Positions 1 through 10,034 of a stretch of DNA of 64,000 nt are shown piece after piece. The position numbers and the translations under genes are program-made. The stretch lies in the NCBI RefSeq assembly GCF_024054035.1, contig NZ_JAMXQU010000007.1, positions 62,001-126,000 on the forward strand, given 5' to 3'. The number at the start of each line of letters is the position of its first letter. Positions within the stretch are counted from its first letter, which is position 1. The stretch comes from Asaia lannensis NBRC 102526 (GTDB lineage Bacteria; Pseudomonadota; Alphaproteobacteria; Acetobacterales; Acetobacteraceae). The notes under the pieces are model-generated. The model saw nothing but the letters and a program-made list of their open reading frames with translations. It searched no databases and was not told the origin of the DNA.

Positions 1-669
<669 letters not shown>

Positions 670-675
670 AAGAAG

Positions 676-707
676 CGGGCGAAGGTTGCTGGCCTTTGCC
701 CGTTTTT
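676..707 (+). terminator. Rho-independent terminator after serS
   Basis: A 10-bp stem (676-685 with 693-702, one G-T pair) with a 7-base loop is followed by five T. It lies 6 bases after the serS stop and overlaps the upstream extension of the dld frame, which argues for the downstream dld start at 780. Confidence 0.8.
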
Positions 708-779
708 GCGCGCAGGGTCGCCCGATGCCCGGGCCAAAGCGGGTCGACGGGCATGATCGAAGTGACAAGGAAGATCACC

Positions 780-2501
780 ATGCCTTTGACGGAACCGACA
801 TTACACGCTGATCGGCTGCTCGTATTGCTGCGTCAGATCGTGGGGACGCCCCATGTTCTGGTCGCCCCCCATGCGACTGCACCTTATACGAAGGGGTTTC
901 GCTTCGGATCGGGACCGGTACGCGCTGTCATCCGGCCGCGCACGCTGGTCGAGTTCTGGCGCGCGGCAGAGCTCTGCGTAGCTGCCGGACAGATCATCAT
1001 CGTTCAGGCGGCCAATACCGGCCTGACCGGCGGTTCGACACCCGATGGTGACGATTACGATCGCCCTGTCATTCTGTTCAACACGCGTCGTCTGCGCGGT
1101 ATTCATCTTCTGGGTGGCGGAAAGCAGGTTATCTGTCTGCCCGGCACGACCCTGCACAAGCTTGAAACCGTTCTGGCCCGTCATGGACGCGAGCCGCATT
1201 CGGTAATCGGATCATCCTGCATAGGGGCATCCGTTCTGGGCGGGATCAGCAACAACTCCGGCGGTGCGCTGGTGCAGCGTGGACCCGCCTATACCGAAAT
1301 GGCGCTTTACGGACGTGTGACGGCCGAGGGTCGACTCGAGCTGGTCAATCATCTGGGCGTGAAACTCGATAGCGATCCCGTCAAGGCTCTGGGCCGTCTG
1401 GAAAGCGGGGCGCTGACAGCGGATGAAATCGAATGGACCGGCGCGAAGGGGCATGACGAGTCGTACAAGACGCATGTACGCGACATCGAGGCCGATACAC
1501 CTGCGCGCTATAACCAGGATGAGAAACGCTGGTTCGAGGCCTCGGGCAATGCGGGCAAGCTGATCGTTTTCGCCGTTCGCGTGGATACGTTCCCGGCCGA
1601 GAAGGATACGCAGGTCTTCTATATCGGGACCAACAGCACTTCCACGCTCGAGAAACTGCGTCGGCATCTCCTGACTGCGCATGAAGAACTGCCGATTGCG
1701 GGCGAATACATGCACCGTGAGGCGTTTCAGGTGGCTGAGGCATACGGTCGCGACACGGTGGCCCTGATCCGCTATGCGGGGACAGGCGTCATCCCCCGGT
1801 TATTCGCGCTCAAGGCCTGGGCTGACGATTTCTTTTCGAAAAGCCGCTTTCTGCCCTCTCATCTGACCGATCGTATCATGCAGAAACTGGGGCGCCTTCT
1901 GCCGCAGCAGATACCCGCCAGAATGCGCGATTTTGAAAAACGCTTCGAGCATCATCTCATGCTGCGCGTTTCCCGTCGTATTGCCGACGATGTGAAGACC
2001 CATCTGGCCGGGGCTATCTCGGGCGGAGAGGGAGACTGGTTTGCCTGTACTCCGGATGAAGGCACGCGCGCCTTCCTGCATCGTTTTGCCGCGGCGGGTG
2101 CTGCTGTGCGCTATCGCAATGTTCACGGTGACAGGGTGGGGGAGATCGTGGCGCTCGATGTCGCCCTGCGTCGCAATGATGAGAACTGGTTCGAGGTACT
2201 GCCAGAGCGCATTGCCTCACGCATAGAAACCACGCTCTATTACGGGCATTTTCTCTGCCACGTCATGCATCAGGATTATGTGCTGAAGCCGGGTGAATCA
2301 GCCGAAGCTGTAGAGCATGAAATGCTCGAACTGCTCGATAAGCGGGGCGCCCGTTACCCTGCGGAGCATAATCTCGGTCATCTTTACGAGGCGGGTGAGG
2401 CTTTATTGGGCCACTACCGGGATCTGGACCCTTGTAACTGTCTCAATCCCGGTATTGGAAAGTCGACCAAGAAGCGAAACTGGAAAGCAGAGAGTATCTG
2501 A
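780..2501 (+). CDS. dld: Quinone-dependent D-lactate dehydrogenase
   Basis: A peripheral membrane flavoprotein that oxidises D-lactate to pyruvate and feeds electrons to ubiquinone. The 573-residue length matches E. coli Dld (571). The N-terminal PCMH-type FAD-binding domain has ANTGLTGGSTPDGDDYDRP and SNNSGGALVQRGPAYTEMAL; the middle is basic and amphipathic, as in the family's membrane-binding domain (around residues 330-430). The start at 780 has AAGGAAG six bases upstream. The frame stays open further upstream but runs into the serS terminator. It appears monocistronic and fits a respiratory chain fed by many periplasmic and cytoplasmic dehydrogenases. Confidence 0.94.
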   Translation: MPLTEPTLHADRLLVLLRQIVGTPHVLVAPHATAPYTKGFRFGSGPVRAVIRPRTLVEFWRAAELCVAAGQIIIVQAANTGLTGGSTPDGDDYDRPVILFNTRRLRGIHLLGGGKQVICLPGTTLHKLETVLARHGREPHSVIGSSCIGASVLGGISNNSGGALVQRGPAYTEMALYGRVTAEGRLELVNHLGVKLDSDPVKALGRLESGALTADEIEWTGAKGHDESYKTHVRDIEADTPARYNQDEKRWFEASGNAGKLIVFAVRVDTFPAEKDTQVFYIGTNSTSTLEKLRRHLLTAHEELPIAGEYMHREAFQVAEAYGRDTVALIRYAGTGVIPRLFALKAWADDFFSKSRFLPSHLTDRIMQKLGRLLPQQIPARMRDFEKRFEHHLMLRVSRRIADDVKTHLAGAISGGEGDWFACTPDEGTRAFLHRFAAAGAAVRYRNVHGDRVGEIVALDVALRRNDENWFEVLPERIASRIETTLYYGHFLCHVMHQDYVLKPGESAEAVEHEMLELLDKRGARYPAEHNLGHLYEAGEALLGHYRDLDPCNCLNPGIGKSTKKRNWKAESI

Positions 2502-2519
2502 GGAGGAGAGACAAAATGG

Positions 2520-2759
2520 GTGGCCCTGCGCATAGCCTGCGAAAGCGGGTGGCGGAGGGCCCTGGCGCACCTTTACGGTGGGCCGACCCCTGTATATTTG
2601 GCATCTGCAGAGAAAACCCGGACCGAGGTCATAGTTTTCGACGAAAATGTGCTTACGGAAAAACCAGACGACATATCTGTATTCCTTCTTCACATGGCGC
2701 ACGATGCGCACTATTTTGCGTTGGCCGAACTTTACTTCATTCTCCAGAGTAATTTCTGA
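2520..2759 (+). CDS. Possible small protein (79 aa), unknown
   Basis: A GTG-started frame placed behind a strong purine tract (GAGGAGGAGAG, about 2501-2511) just after the dld stop. The C-terminal half is acidic and hydrophobic in alternation and ends in FALAELYFILQSNF, which looks protein-like, but I recognise no family. A competing ATG at 2516 in another frame gives a basic, low-quality 78-residue peptide. The coding call rests only on the ribosome-binding site and composition, so it is weak. Confidence 0.3.
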   Translation: MALRIACESGWRRALAHLYGGPTPVYLASAEKTRTEVIVFDENVLTEKPDDISVFLLHMAHDAHYFALAELYFILQSNF

Positions 2760-3091
2760 AGAATTATTTGAAGCGACTTCGGTTGCCGCAAAGAAAAGCT
2801 AGCGCGGTTTTTATGACGAATGGAAGAACTTTTTGCGTCGATTCCGGGAAAATCTTCTTCGGGGCCTGCTGGCCACGCCCATGCGAGAAGCCGCTACCGC
2901 TCTGCGCCTTGGCGATGAAGACGCGAAAAATCCAGTATTCAAGCCGTTTCCCGGACTTTAGCCGGATTGTCTGAGCCGGGCCTATACCGCCCTTGGCGGT
3001 GGTCGTCTTGCCGACGCGACTCCATTTTCTCGGCGTCTGCGGGAAGTGTGCAAGGGAGGCGCGCGCCGCGATCGCAGATAGGGCGGCGCGC
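2760..3091. other. Intergenic stretch with no supported gene
   Basis: About 330 bases between the possible small gene and the helicase terminator. Parts are more AT-rich than the neighbours. A 115-codon minus-strand frame crosses it, but it begins inside the helicase terminator and has no recognisable domain. I see no RNA gene or clear promoter. Confidence 0.5.
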
Positions 3092-3131
3092 AAACAGAAA
3101 GGCGCTCCCACCCTACCGGGTTGCAGCGCCT
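3092..3131 (-). terminator. Rho-independent terminator after the helicase
   Basis: On the minus strand AGGCGCT (3131-3125) pairs with AGCGCCT (3106-3100), with an inner AACCC/GGGT stem, followed by TTCTGTTT. It lies 40 bases past the helicase stop. Confidence 0.7.
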
Positions 3132-3171
3132 CGGGACTGCGCGTGGCGATACGTCGCAGCGATAGTGGGGA

Positions 3172-5679
3172 TCAGTGCCTGTTGCGGCTGCCCTTTTTAA
3201 CGCCACCACCGGGTTGGGGGCCGCGTCCGTTCCTCGGGCCTTTCTGCGTCGAAGCCGTACGACCGGTCGGGGCATCGCGATCCGAGCCGCTCGACCTGGT
3301 TGGTTCACGCCCAGATGGGCGGCCACCGAAACCGCGTTTGCCCCCGGGACGCTGACCGGGCGCGCCGCGCTTCTGGTGCTCGCGTTCGCGGCTCTGCTGG
3401 CGCAATACGGCTTCGATCCAGTCATTCAGTGTCGTGGTGTTGTCCTCGGCAGCCTGTTTGTCCGTATAGGCATCGGCAAAGCGCAGCGAGAGCCAGCGCC
3501 ACGCCACAAGGCGCTTGTGACGCTTTTCAGCGCGTTCGAGTTCTTCGCGCCCGGCCTGTGAGGGCTGGACCAGTCGGCCCGTGCCGGGGGGCGGTACCCG
3601 GCGACCCGCAGCATGGTCGCTGGCCCAGCCGACGAGGCGCGAAATACCGTTATCACGCTCGTCGATAGGGCACATGGCGTAAACCCAGCGCTGGGTGAGC
3701 GAGAGCCCCTCGACACCTTCCAGTGCCGAGGCGATTTCGAAAGCCTGATCCATATCAGCCAGACGGTAATTGGGGTCATCGGCACGCAACACGGCGCGCT
3801 TGATGCGTACGAGCACGCCATAAAGGCTATCTGTCTCGATTTCTTCGGCCACGGCGCGCACGATATCGGCGTCGGGCTGAACGAGCGGACGCAGCTCGGT
3901 AATGGGCTCCGGCGGGGCGGTCAGCATCCTGCGTATGTGCGCCGGTGTGCCGGCCTCGCCCAGCACGGCGACGATACCGTTTTCATGATGCCCGTATCGC
4001 CCGGCACGCCCGCCGATCTGCTTGATTTCCTGCGCGGTCAGATCGCGTGTCTGCTTGCCGTCATATTTGCGCAGCGCGCTGAACACCACACGCTTGATGG
4101 ACAGATTGAGGCCCATGCCGATGGCATCGGTTGCTACAAGGATTTCGGCCTCGCCATTATTGAAGCGTGCAGCTTCGGCACGACGCACTTCGGGGCTGAG
4201 GGCACCATAGACCACGGCCACGCGCTTGCCGAGCGTCAGCAGCTCGGCGCGCAGATCCAGCACCTCGCGACGGGAGAAGGCAATGAGCGCATCGCCCGCT
4301 TCGAGATCGCGCAGGCGCAAAGGTGCACCCGCCGCGCGAAGCGGCGATTTGCGTTCGAGGCTGATTTCGTCCAGCGGGTCATCGCAGAGTTCGGCAATAC
4401 GCCTGATGAGCGGAATACAGTCTGGGGCGCCCAGAATGTACAGATGACGCGCTGGCACGCCCATGATTGCGGCAGTCCATGCAGCACCGCGATCGGGGTC
4501 CATCAGCATCTGCGCCTCATCGATCAGCGCAACATCGACCGGGTTATGGAAGGGGCACATCTCGACCGTGGCGGCCAGATGGCGCGCACCGGGGAATTCG
4601 ATGCGTTCCTCGCCCGTGGCCAGAGAGGCCGGTACGCCGCGAGACAGCAGGGATTCGCGGAATTCATGGGCCAGAAGGCGCAAAGGTGCGAGGGCGAGAC
4701 CGCTCTCGGCGTTGGCCAGAGCATTGAGCGCCGTATAGGATTTGCCCGAATTGGTCGGACCGGTCACCAGTGTGATGCGGCGCTTGAGCGAGCGGGCCGT
4801 GCGAAAATGCGCGACATAACGATCGAGCGCTGCCACGCGAGCAATCACGGCATTGCCAACCTTGCGCCCAGCCAGTGCAGGCGTGCCGCGTTCACCCCCG
4901 CGCCATTCGGACAGTTGCGAGCGCAGACGACGCAGGATCTCGGGATCGAATTCGAATTTTTCGGTGCCGTCGGGCTGGGGCGTGCGTCGTGTGACCGGCA
5001 GGCGGTTTTCTGCAATCCAGCGCAGGGCCTCACGCGGGGTACAGTGCAGGATGGCGGGCACCTGATCGAACCCGACAAGGCTTTCTTCCCACGCCTTGAG
5101 GCGCTCGTTCTCGCGCTTGCGTCGTGCCTCGGCACGGGCCTCGATACGCTCTTCCTCTTCGCGTCGCGCTTTTTCGCTGGCGATCAGTTCGGCTTCGAAG
5201 CTGGTATCTTCCACGCCGAATGCCGAGGCAATCACCTGAGCCAGACGGTCGATCTGCCCGCCGGACAGGAACGTGCCCGCATCGGTCAGATCGGCCTGAA
5301 CGGCCTCAAGCACATCGCGCGGCGTGTGGCCCATATCGCGAAAACGCGCGGCCAGCGTGTCATCGAGCGTGGCACGCAGCAATTCCGGCGTGGCGCGCGG
5401 GTCATGCACGCGGCTGACCGCATCCAGCATATCCGCCTTGCCGATCCAGAGCTCACCCGCACGTCGGGTCAGATTCATCAGCTGCGCTGCCCACTCCTTG
5501 CGTCGCACGTCGCAGATCAGGCGTTCGTATTCCGAGGCGAGAATGGTGTTCGTCCCCGGCACGAGACTTCTTGCGATCAGTTTGAGCAGCCGTGGCTCCT
5601 CCTTGGGGGAGGGGGAGAGGCCGGTTTCCTCGATCGCAACGGAGAGCGCGTGATCGGCGGGGGAGAGTGCTGAATCCAT
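3172..5679 (-). CDS. Suv3-like DExH helicase
   Basis: An 835-residue superfamily 2 helicase of the type common in alphaproteobacteria and related to mitochondrial Suv3, expected to unwind RNA in decay or processing. Walker A is GPTNSGKS (residues 307-314) and Walker B is DEAQ (387-390). Conserved C-terminal helicase motifs include ATDAIGMGLNLSIKRVVFSA and QIGGRAGRYG. Residues about 165-197 form a charged probable coiled coil, and the last 80 residues are rich in R, G, P and K, like nucleic-acid-binding tails. In many alphaproteobacteria an S4-domain gene follows; here a terminator follows instead. The substrate is inferred from the family only. Confidence 0.88.
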   Translation of the reverse strand: MDSALSPADHALSVAIEETGLSPSPKEEPRLLKLIARSLVPGTNTILASEYERLICDVRRKEWAAQLMNLTRRAGELWIGKADMLDAVSRVHDPRATPELLRATLDDTLAARFRDMGHTPRDVLEAVQADLTDAGTFLSGGQIDRLAQVIASAFGVEDTSFEAELIASEKARREEEERIEARAEARRKRENERLKAWEESLVGFDQVPAILHCTPREALRWIAENRLPVTRRTPQPDGTEKFEFDPEILRRLRSQLSEWRGGERGTPALAGRKVGNAVIARVAALDRYVAHFRTARSLKRRITLVTGPTNSGKSYTALNALANAESGLALAPLRLLAHEFRESLLSRGVPASLATGEERIEFPGARHLAATVEMCPFHNPVDVALIDEAQMLMDPDRGAAWTAAIMGVPARHLYILGAPDCIPLIRRIAELCDDPLDEISLERKSPLRAAGAPLRLRDLEAGDALIAFSRREVLDLRAELLTLGKRVAVVYGALSPEVRRAEAARFNNGEAEILVATDAIGMGLNLSIKRVVFSALRKYDGKQTRDLTAQEIKQIGGRAGRYGHHENGIVAVLGEAGTPAHIRRMLTAPPEPITELRPLVQPDADIVRAVAEEIETDSLYGVLVRIKRAVLRADDPNYRLADMDQAFEIASALEGVEGLSLTQRWVYAMCPIDERDNGISRLVGWASDHAAGRRVPPPGTGRLVQPSQAGREELERAEKRHKRLVAWRWLSLRFADAYTDKQAAEDNTTTLNDWIEAVLRQQSREREHQKRGAPGQRPGGKRGFGGRPSGREPTRSSGSDRDAPTGRTASTQKGPRNGRGPQPGGGVKKGSRNRH

Positions 5680-5812
5680 AGAAGCGTTTGTGCGTTATGA
5701 CACGCTTTGCTGCAACGGGAGACTTGCAGCCCGGAACGTTTCGTTTTCCTATACGCGACCGAAACGATACGCCGCGGCGTGTCCTGTGCGACGCGATACT
5801 AAGGAGAACCCA

Positions 5813-7486
5813 GTGCGGTTCAGACAAGCCTCAAGATTTCCTGCTTTCCTCGCCCTCGCTGCCCTGATGGGCGGCACGGCGCTCGCTGCCCCCGATGCAC
5901 CGCCGCCGCATATGGGGCCACCGCCGCCTCCGCCCGGCCCCAATGGCGGCCCCGATGGCGTCCCCGGTGAGGTGCATGGCCCGGCTTTTCTGATGAAGCC
6001 ACAGCATGTTCTGAGCGATGGCAGTGTGACCATTCGCGGGCAGGCTGTGCCCTATCAGGCGGAATCCGGCACGCTGATCGTGCATCCCGATGGCTGGGAC
6101 GACGCCAATCCCGACCCGAAAATGCCTCAGGCCGTCGCCTCCATTTTCTACGTCGCCTATTTCAAGAAGGGCGCGCATCCCGAAAACCGCCCGATCACCT
6201 TCGTCTATAATGGCGGGCCCGGTTCTGCGACGGTCTGGCTGCATATGGGTGCGCTCGGCCCCAAGCGTGTCGTGACATCGGACGATGTGCATACCCCCGC
6301 AGCCCCATACAGACTGGTCGATAACGATGATTCCCTGCTGGACTCGACCGATCTCGTCTTCATTGATGCACCGGGCACGGGTTTCGGTCGTGTGATCGGC
6401 AAGGATCGCGACAAGGCGTTTTACGGTACCGACCCCGATGCAGCCGCCTTCACCGACTTCATCGCGCAGTTTCTTGCCCGTCACGGGCGTTACAATTCGC
6501 CCAAATACCTGTTCGGCGAGAGCTATGGCACGACGCGTTCGGCCATTATTGCCAATGCACTGGCCAATGAGAAAGGCATCGACCTCAACGGCGTGATCCT
6601 GCTTTCCCAGATCCTGAATTACGGCAATTCCATCGATCGCGCGCAGGGCAACCCGAGTAACGACCAGCCTTATGTGCTTGGCCTGCCGAGCTTTGCCGCG
6701 ACTGCCTGGTACCACCACAAGCTTCCTGACCAGCCTGCCGATCTCAAGGCCTTCCTGACCGAGGTCGAGCATTTCGCCCTGACCGATTACACCGCCGCCC
6801 TGCAGGATGGCACCGGCATCAGCGACGAAAAGCTCAAGGCTACGGCCGAGAAACTGCATCGCTATACCGGGCTGCCTGTCGATTATCTCATCAAGGCCGA
6901 TCTGCGCGTGAATGGCGGCGAATTTGCCAAGACGCTTCTTGGCGATGAGGGGCAGGATACGGGTCGTCTCGACAGCCGCTTTTCAGGTCCGAGCATCGAC
7001 CCTCTGGCCCAGCGCCCGGCCTACGATCCGCAATCTGCAGCCATGGAATCGGCCTATGTGGCGGCGTTCAACGATTATGCACGCAAGACGCTGCATTACG
7101 GGGCCGATCCGTCCTTCGGCGATGGCTATATGGAATATCGCGTGAGCGCCCATAGCATCGGCAAATGGAGCTTCACCCACAAGCAGCCCGACCAGCGCGG
7201 CCCGGCGCGTGGCGAGCCCAACGTGCTGCCCGATCTGGCCATGGCCATGAAAACCAATCCCTCGCTACAGGTCATGCTGAACCAGGGATATTACGATCTC
7301 GGCACGCCTTATTTCGAAGGGGTGTATGAAATGCGCCACCTGCCGATCCCGCGTGCGCTCGCGAAAAATATCGAGATCAAGCAATATGCATCGGGTCATA
7401 TGGTCTATGCGCATCTGCCCGCGCTGAAGGAAATGCACGATAACGTGTCGCAGTTTATTGCAAGGACGCATCCAAAATCGTCGTAA
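5813..7486 (+). CDS. Secreted S10-family serine carboxypeptidase-like protein
   Basis: Probable periplasmic serine peptidase of the S10 (carboxypeptidase Y-like) family. The GTG start at 5813 has AAGGAG about six bases upstream and opens a clean signal peptide cleaved near residue 25 (GTALA/APDA). After it comes a proline-rich linker (residues 29-50). The nucleophile motif is FGESYGT with Ser237, the oxyanion segment is NGGPGS (133-138), and the C-terminal catalytic His is likely in ASGHMVY. Length 557. It is divergent from the helicase and alone in its unit. Substrate unknown. Confidence 0.85.
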   Translation: MRFRQASRFPAFLALAALMGGTALAAPDAPPPHMGPPPPPPGPNGGPDGVPGEVHGPAFLMKPQHVLSDGSVTIRGQAVPYQAESGTLIVHPDGWDDANPDPKMPQAVASIFYVAYFKKGAHPENRPITFVYNGGPGSATVWLHMGALGPKRVVTSDDVHTPAAPYRLVDNDDSLLDSTDLVFIDAPGTGFGRVIGKDRDKAFYGTDPDAAAFTDFIAQFLARHGRYNSPKYLFGESYGTTRSAIIANALANEKGIDLNGVILLSQILNYGNSIDRAQGNPSNDQPYVLGLPSFAATAWYHHKLPDQPADLKAFLTEVEHFALTDYTAALQDGTGISDEKLKATAEKLHRYTGLPVDYLIKADLRVNGGEFAKTLLGDEGQDTGRLDSRFSGPSIDPLAQRPAYDPQSAAMESAYVAAFNDYARKTLHYGADPSFGDGYMEYRVSAHSIGKWSFTHKQPDQRGPARGEPNVLPDLAMAMKTNPSLQVMLNQGYYDLGTPYFEGVYEMRHLPIPRALAKNIEIKQYASGHMVYAHLPALKEMHDNVSQFIARTHPKSS

Positions 7487-7555
7487 TAATTTAAAACAGG
7501 CGCAGCTGTGGGGTTTTCAAATGGCGGAAGGATGCTCTAGAAAATTCGCCACTTT

Positions 7556-7574
7556 GGGCGGTTTCAGACCGCCC
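7556..7574. other. Hairpin in the fpr leader
   Basis: A 7-bp inverted repeat, GGGCGGT/ACCGCCC with a 5-base loop, sits 28 bases before the fpr start. There is no T run. It could end the upstream transcript weakly or shape the fpr leader. Confidence 0.35.
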
Positions 7575-7602
7575 ACCCCCTGTTCCCTGCGAAAGAGTGC
7601 CA

Positions 7603-8487
7603 ATGAACGCGCCTGTCTCTCTGCCGATGCCGACCATTGATGAGCCCCTGTCCGGCCTCTTGCCTGTCGAGGGTCATCCCGGCCAGTACCACCTTGCCCC
7701 CCCGAGCAAGGAATACGGGCATCTTCAGGCCTGTGAAGTGCTTAGCGTTCATCACTGGACCGACCGTCTGTTTACATTCACCTGCACGCGCGACCCCGGT
7801 CTGCGCTTCGAGAACGGCCAGTTCACGATGATCGGCATCGAGGTCGAGGGCAAGCCGCTTCTGCGCGCCTATTCCATCGCCTCGGCCAATTACGAGGAAG
7901 AGCTGGAATTCCTGTCGATTGCGGTGGAAGACGGCCCGCTGACCTCGCGTCTGCGCCATGTGAAGGTGGGTGACACCGTGCTGGTCGGCCGCAAGCCGGT
8001 CGGGACTCTGCTGCTCGACAATCTGCGCCCGGGCCGTAACCTCTATTTCCTCTCGACGGGTACGGGTCTTGCGCCCTTCATGAGCCTCATCGAAGATCCG
8101 GAATGCTACGAGCGTTACGAGAATGTCGTGCTGAGCCACACCGTGCGTGTGTCGGGCGAGCTGGCCTATATGAACCACATCCGTCACGATCTGCCGAAGC
8201 ATGAATTCCTTGGCGAATATGTGTCCAAGCAGCTCAAATACTATCCGGCTGTAACGCGTGAAGAATTTGCCGTGACCGATCGTATCACCACGCTGATCGA
8301 GAACGGCAAGATCTTCGAGGATCTGGGGCTGCCCAAGCTCGATCCCGAGCATGACCGCGTGATGATCTGCGGTTCGCCCGAGATGCTGGCCGATACAGAA
8401 AAGCTCCTGCTCTCCATGGGCTTCGATGAAGGCAACATGAGCAATCAGGGGTCTTATGTCGTCGAGAAGGCTTTTGCGGAACGCTGA
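7603..8487 (+). CDS. fpr: Ferredoxin/flavodoxin--NADP+ reductase
   Basis: Cytoplasmic FAD enzyme that moves electrons between NADPH and ferredoxin or flavodoxin. The 294-residue protein has the FAD-binding RAYSIAS motif, the NADP-site motif STGTGLAPF, and the C-terminal CGSPEML segment with a VVEKAFAER end, as in the bacterial subclass of this family. The start chosen is ATG 7603, preceded by AAAGAG; a GTG two codons upstream is the alternative. It is followed by a strong terminator, so it is a single-gene unit next to glutathione reductase. Confidence 0.95.
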   Translation: MNAPVSLPMPTIDEPLSGLLPVEGHPGQYHLAPPSKEYGHLQACEVLSVHHWTDRLFTFTCTRDPGLRFENGQFTMIGIEVEGKPLLRAYSIASANYEEELEFLSIAVEDGPLTSRLRHVKVGDTVLVGRKPVGTLLLDNLRPGRNLYFLSTGTGLAPFMSLIEDPECYERYENVVLSHTVRVSGELAYMNHIRHDLPKHEFLGEYVSKQLKYYPAVTREEFAVTDRITTLIENGKIFEDLGLPKLDPEHDRVMICGSPEMLADTEKLLLSMGFDEGNMSNQGSYVVEKAFAER

Positions 8488-8539
8488 GCCCACCCGCCCC
8501 GTTCTGAACGGGCGCAAGACAGAGTGCTGACACGCCATG

Positions 8540-8573
8540 CGCGGCCGGGAGTCTTCCCGGCCGCGTTTTGTTT
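8540..8573 (+). terminator. Rho-independent terminator after fpr
   Basis: A GC-rich 11-bp stem (8540-8550 with 8555-8565) with a 4-base loop is followed by TTTTGTTT. It separates fpr from gor. Confidence 0.88.
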
Positions 8574-8603
8574 GATCGGCCATTTTCAACTGGAGAGAGC
8601 TTC

Positions 8604-9992
8604 ATGCCCGATTTCGATCTTTTCGTCATAGGTGCCGGGTCTGGCGGTGTGCGCTGCGCACGTATTGCGGCCCAGCACGGGGCGAAGGTGGCTGTTGCCG
8701 AAAGCCGCCACTGGGGCGGCACCTGCGTCAATCTCGGCTGTGTGCCAAAAAAGCTGATGGTTTATGCCTCGGAAGGCCCCGAAGCTGCCGAGGATGCACG
8801 GGCCTATGGGTGGGATGTCCGGATCGGTGCGCATGACTGGCCGCGTTTCATCGCGGCGAAAGACAGGGAAATCGAGCGTCTCGACGGGATCTACAAGTCC
8901 ATGCTGGGCAAGGCGGGGGTCGAGCTGTTTGTCGGGCGTGCGAAGCTGATCGACGCCAACACCATCGAGATCGGGCCGGGCCCACTGGACGAACAGGCCG
9001 AGCCCCGCCGTGTGACAGCAAAGCGTATCGTCATTGCCACGGGCGGTCGCCCGACACGCCCGCCGATCGAGGGCGCGGAGCATGCAATCATTTCGGATGA
9101 GGCATTTCACCTGAAGGAACGCCCGGAGCGTATCTGCATCATCGGGGGCGGGTATATCGGCATCGAATTTGCCGGTATTTTCTCGGGTCTGGGTTCGAAG
9201 GTCGATCTGGTTTTTCGTCAGGATCTGCCTTTGCGCGGGTTCGATACGGAATTACGCGAGAAACTGAGTGAGGCTCTGCCGCATCACGGTATTGCGGTTC
9301 ATGCGGCTCAAAGCCCGGAGCGCATCGAAAAGCTGGGTGAGGGGCATTACCGCGTCATTCTGGGCAATGGTGAGACCATCGAAACCGATTGCGTGTTTTT
9401 CGCTACGGGGCGCAAGCCCAATATCGACGGGCTCGGCCTTGAGGCTGCCGGCGTGAAAACAAGGGACGGTGCTGTCTGTGTCGACGGGAACTCAGCCACC
9501 AATGTGGCTGGTATCTATGCCATCGGTGACGTGACGGATCGCATCAACCTGACGCCGGTTGCGATTGCAGAGGGTCATACCCTTGCCGAGACGCTTTTTG
9601 CCGATCACGCCAGAAGCTGGTCTTACGAAACGACGCCAAAGGCCGTGTTTTTCTCGGAACCCATGGCAAGCGTTGGCCTGACGGAGGAGGAAGCAGCAGC
9701 GAAAGCCGATATCGACGTCTTTACGGCCTCATTCCGTCCATTGCGTCAGACCCTGATCGGGCGCGATCGCAAGGCCTTCATGAAGCTCGTTGTCGAGCGC
9801 GAAAGCCAGAAGGTTGTGGGCGCCCACATGCTTGGCGATGCCGCTGCCGAGATGATGCAGGGCATTGCGATCGCCGTCACGGCCGGATTGCGCAAGATCG
9901 ACTTCGACCGCACGATCGGCATTCATCCGACCACTGCAGAAGAATTCGTCACCATGCGCAGCCCGACCCGTCAGGTCGATCGACAGGGCTGA
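8604..9992 (+). CDS. gor: Glutathione-disulfide reductase
   Basis: Reduces GSSG with NADPH in the cytoplasm. The 462-residue flavoprotein has the FAD dinucleotide motif GAGSGG near residue 10, the redox pair Cys41/Cys46 in GGTCVNLGCVPKK, the NADPH-binding GGGYIGIEFAG, the second FAD motif YAIGDVTD and the C-terminal active-site GIHPTTAEE. The start at ATG 8604 has GGAGAGAG upstream. It pairs functionally with gloB, which also depends on glutathione, elsewhere in the window. Confidence 0.95.
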   Translation: MPDFDLFVIGAGSGGVRCARIAAQHGAKVAVAESRHWGGTCVNLGCVPKKLMVYASEGPEAAEDARAYGWDVRIGAHDWPRFIAAKDREIERLDGIYKSMLGKAGVELFVGRAKLIDANTIEIGPGPLDEQAEPRRVTAKRIVIATGGRPTRPPIEGAEHAIISDEAFHLKERPERICIIGGGYIGIEFAGIFSGLGSKVDLVFRQDLPLRGFDTELREKLSEALPHHGIAVHAAQSPERIEKLGEGHYRVILGNGETIETDCVFFATGRKPNIDGLGLEAAGVKTRDGAVCVDGNSATNVAGIYAIGDVTDRINLTPVAIAEGHTLAETLFADHARSWSYETTPKAVFFSEPMASVGLTEEEAAAKADIDVFTASFRPLRQTLIGRDRKAFMKLVVERESQKVVGAHMLGDAAAEMMQGIAIAVTAGLRKIDFDRTIGIHPTTAEEFVTMRSPTRQVDRQG

Positions 9993-10001
9993 AGCGCTTT
10001 A

Positions 10002-10026
10002 CCTCCCCCGGCATCGGCGGGGGAGG
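10002..10026. terminator. Hairpin between convergent gor and hydrolase genes
   Basis: CCTCCCCCG (10002-10010) pairs with CGGGGGAGG (10018-10026) around a 7-base loop. There is no T run on either side, so termination is only probable; its place between convergent stops supports it. Confidence 0.5.
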
Positions 10027-10034
10027 CGAGGCGA

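Noticed and set aside
696-779. N-terminal extension of dld to 696
   Set aside because: It overlaps the serS terminator, and ATG 780 has an excellent ribosome-binding site and gives the family length.
2764-3111. A 115-codon minus-strand frame containing RLEYWIFRVFIAK, faintly like an S4 RNA-binding domain opening
   Set aside because: In many alphaproteobacteria an S4 gene follows the Suv3-like helicase, but here the frame starts inside the helicase terminator, the similarity is limited to a few residues and the rest does not fit.
3613-5673. A 686-codon open frame antisense to the helicase
   Set aside because: It is a GC-rich shadow: no recognisable domain, low-complexity composition, and the opposite strand is a clear helicase. 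The same applies to long frames antisense to aroG, gcd, rplT/pheS, cioA and the kinases.
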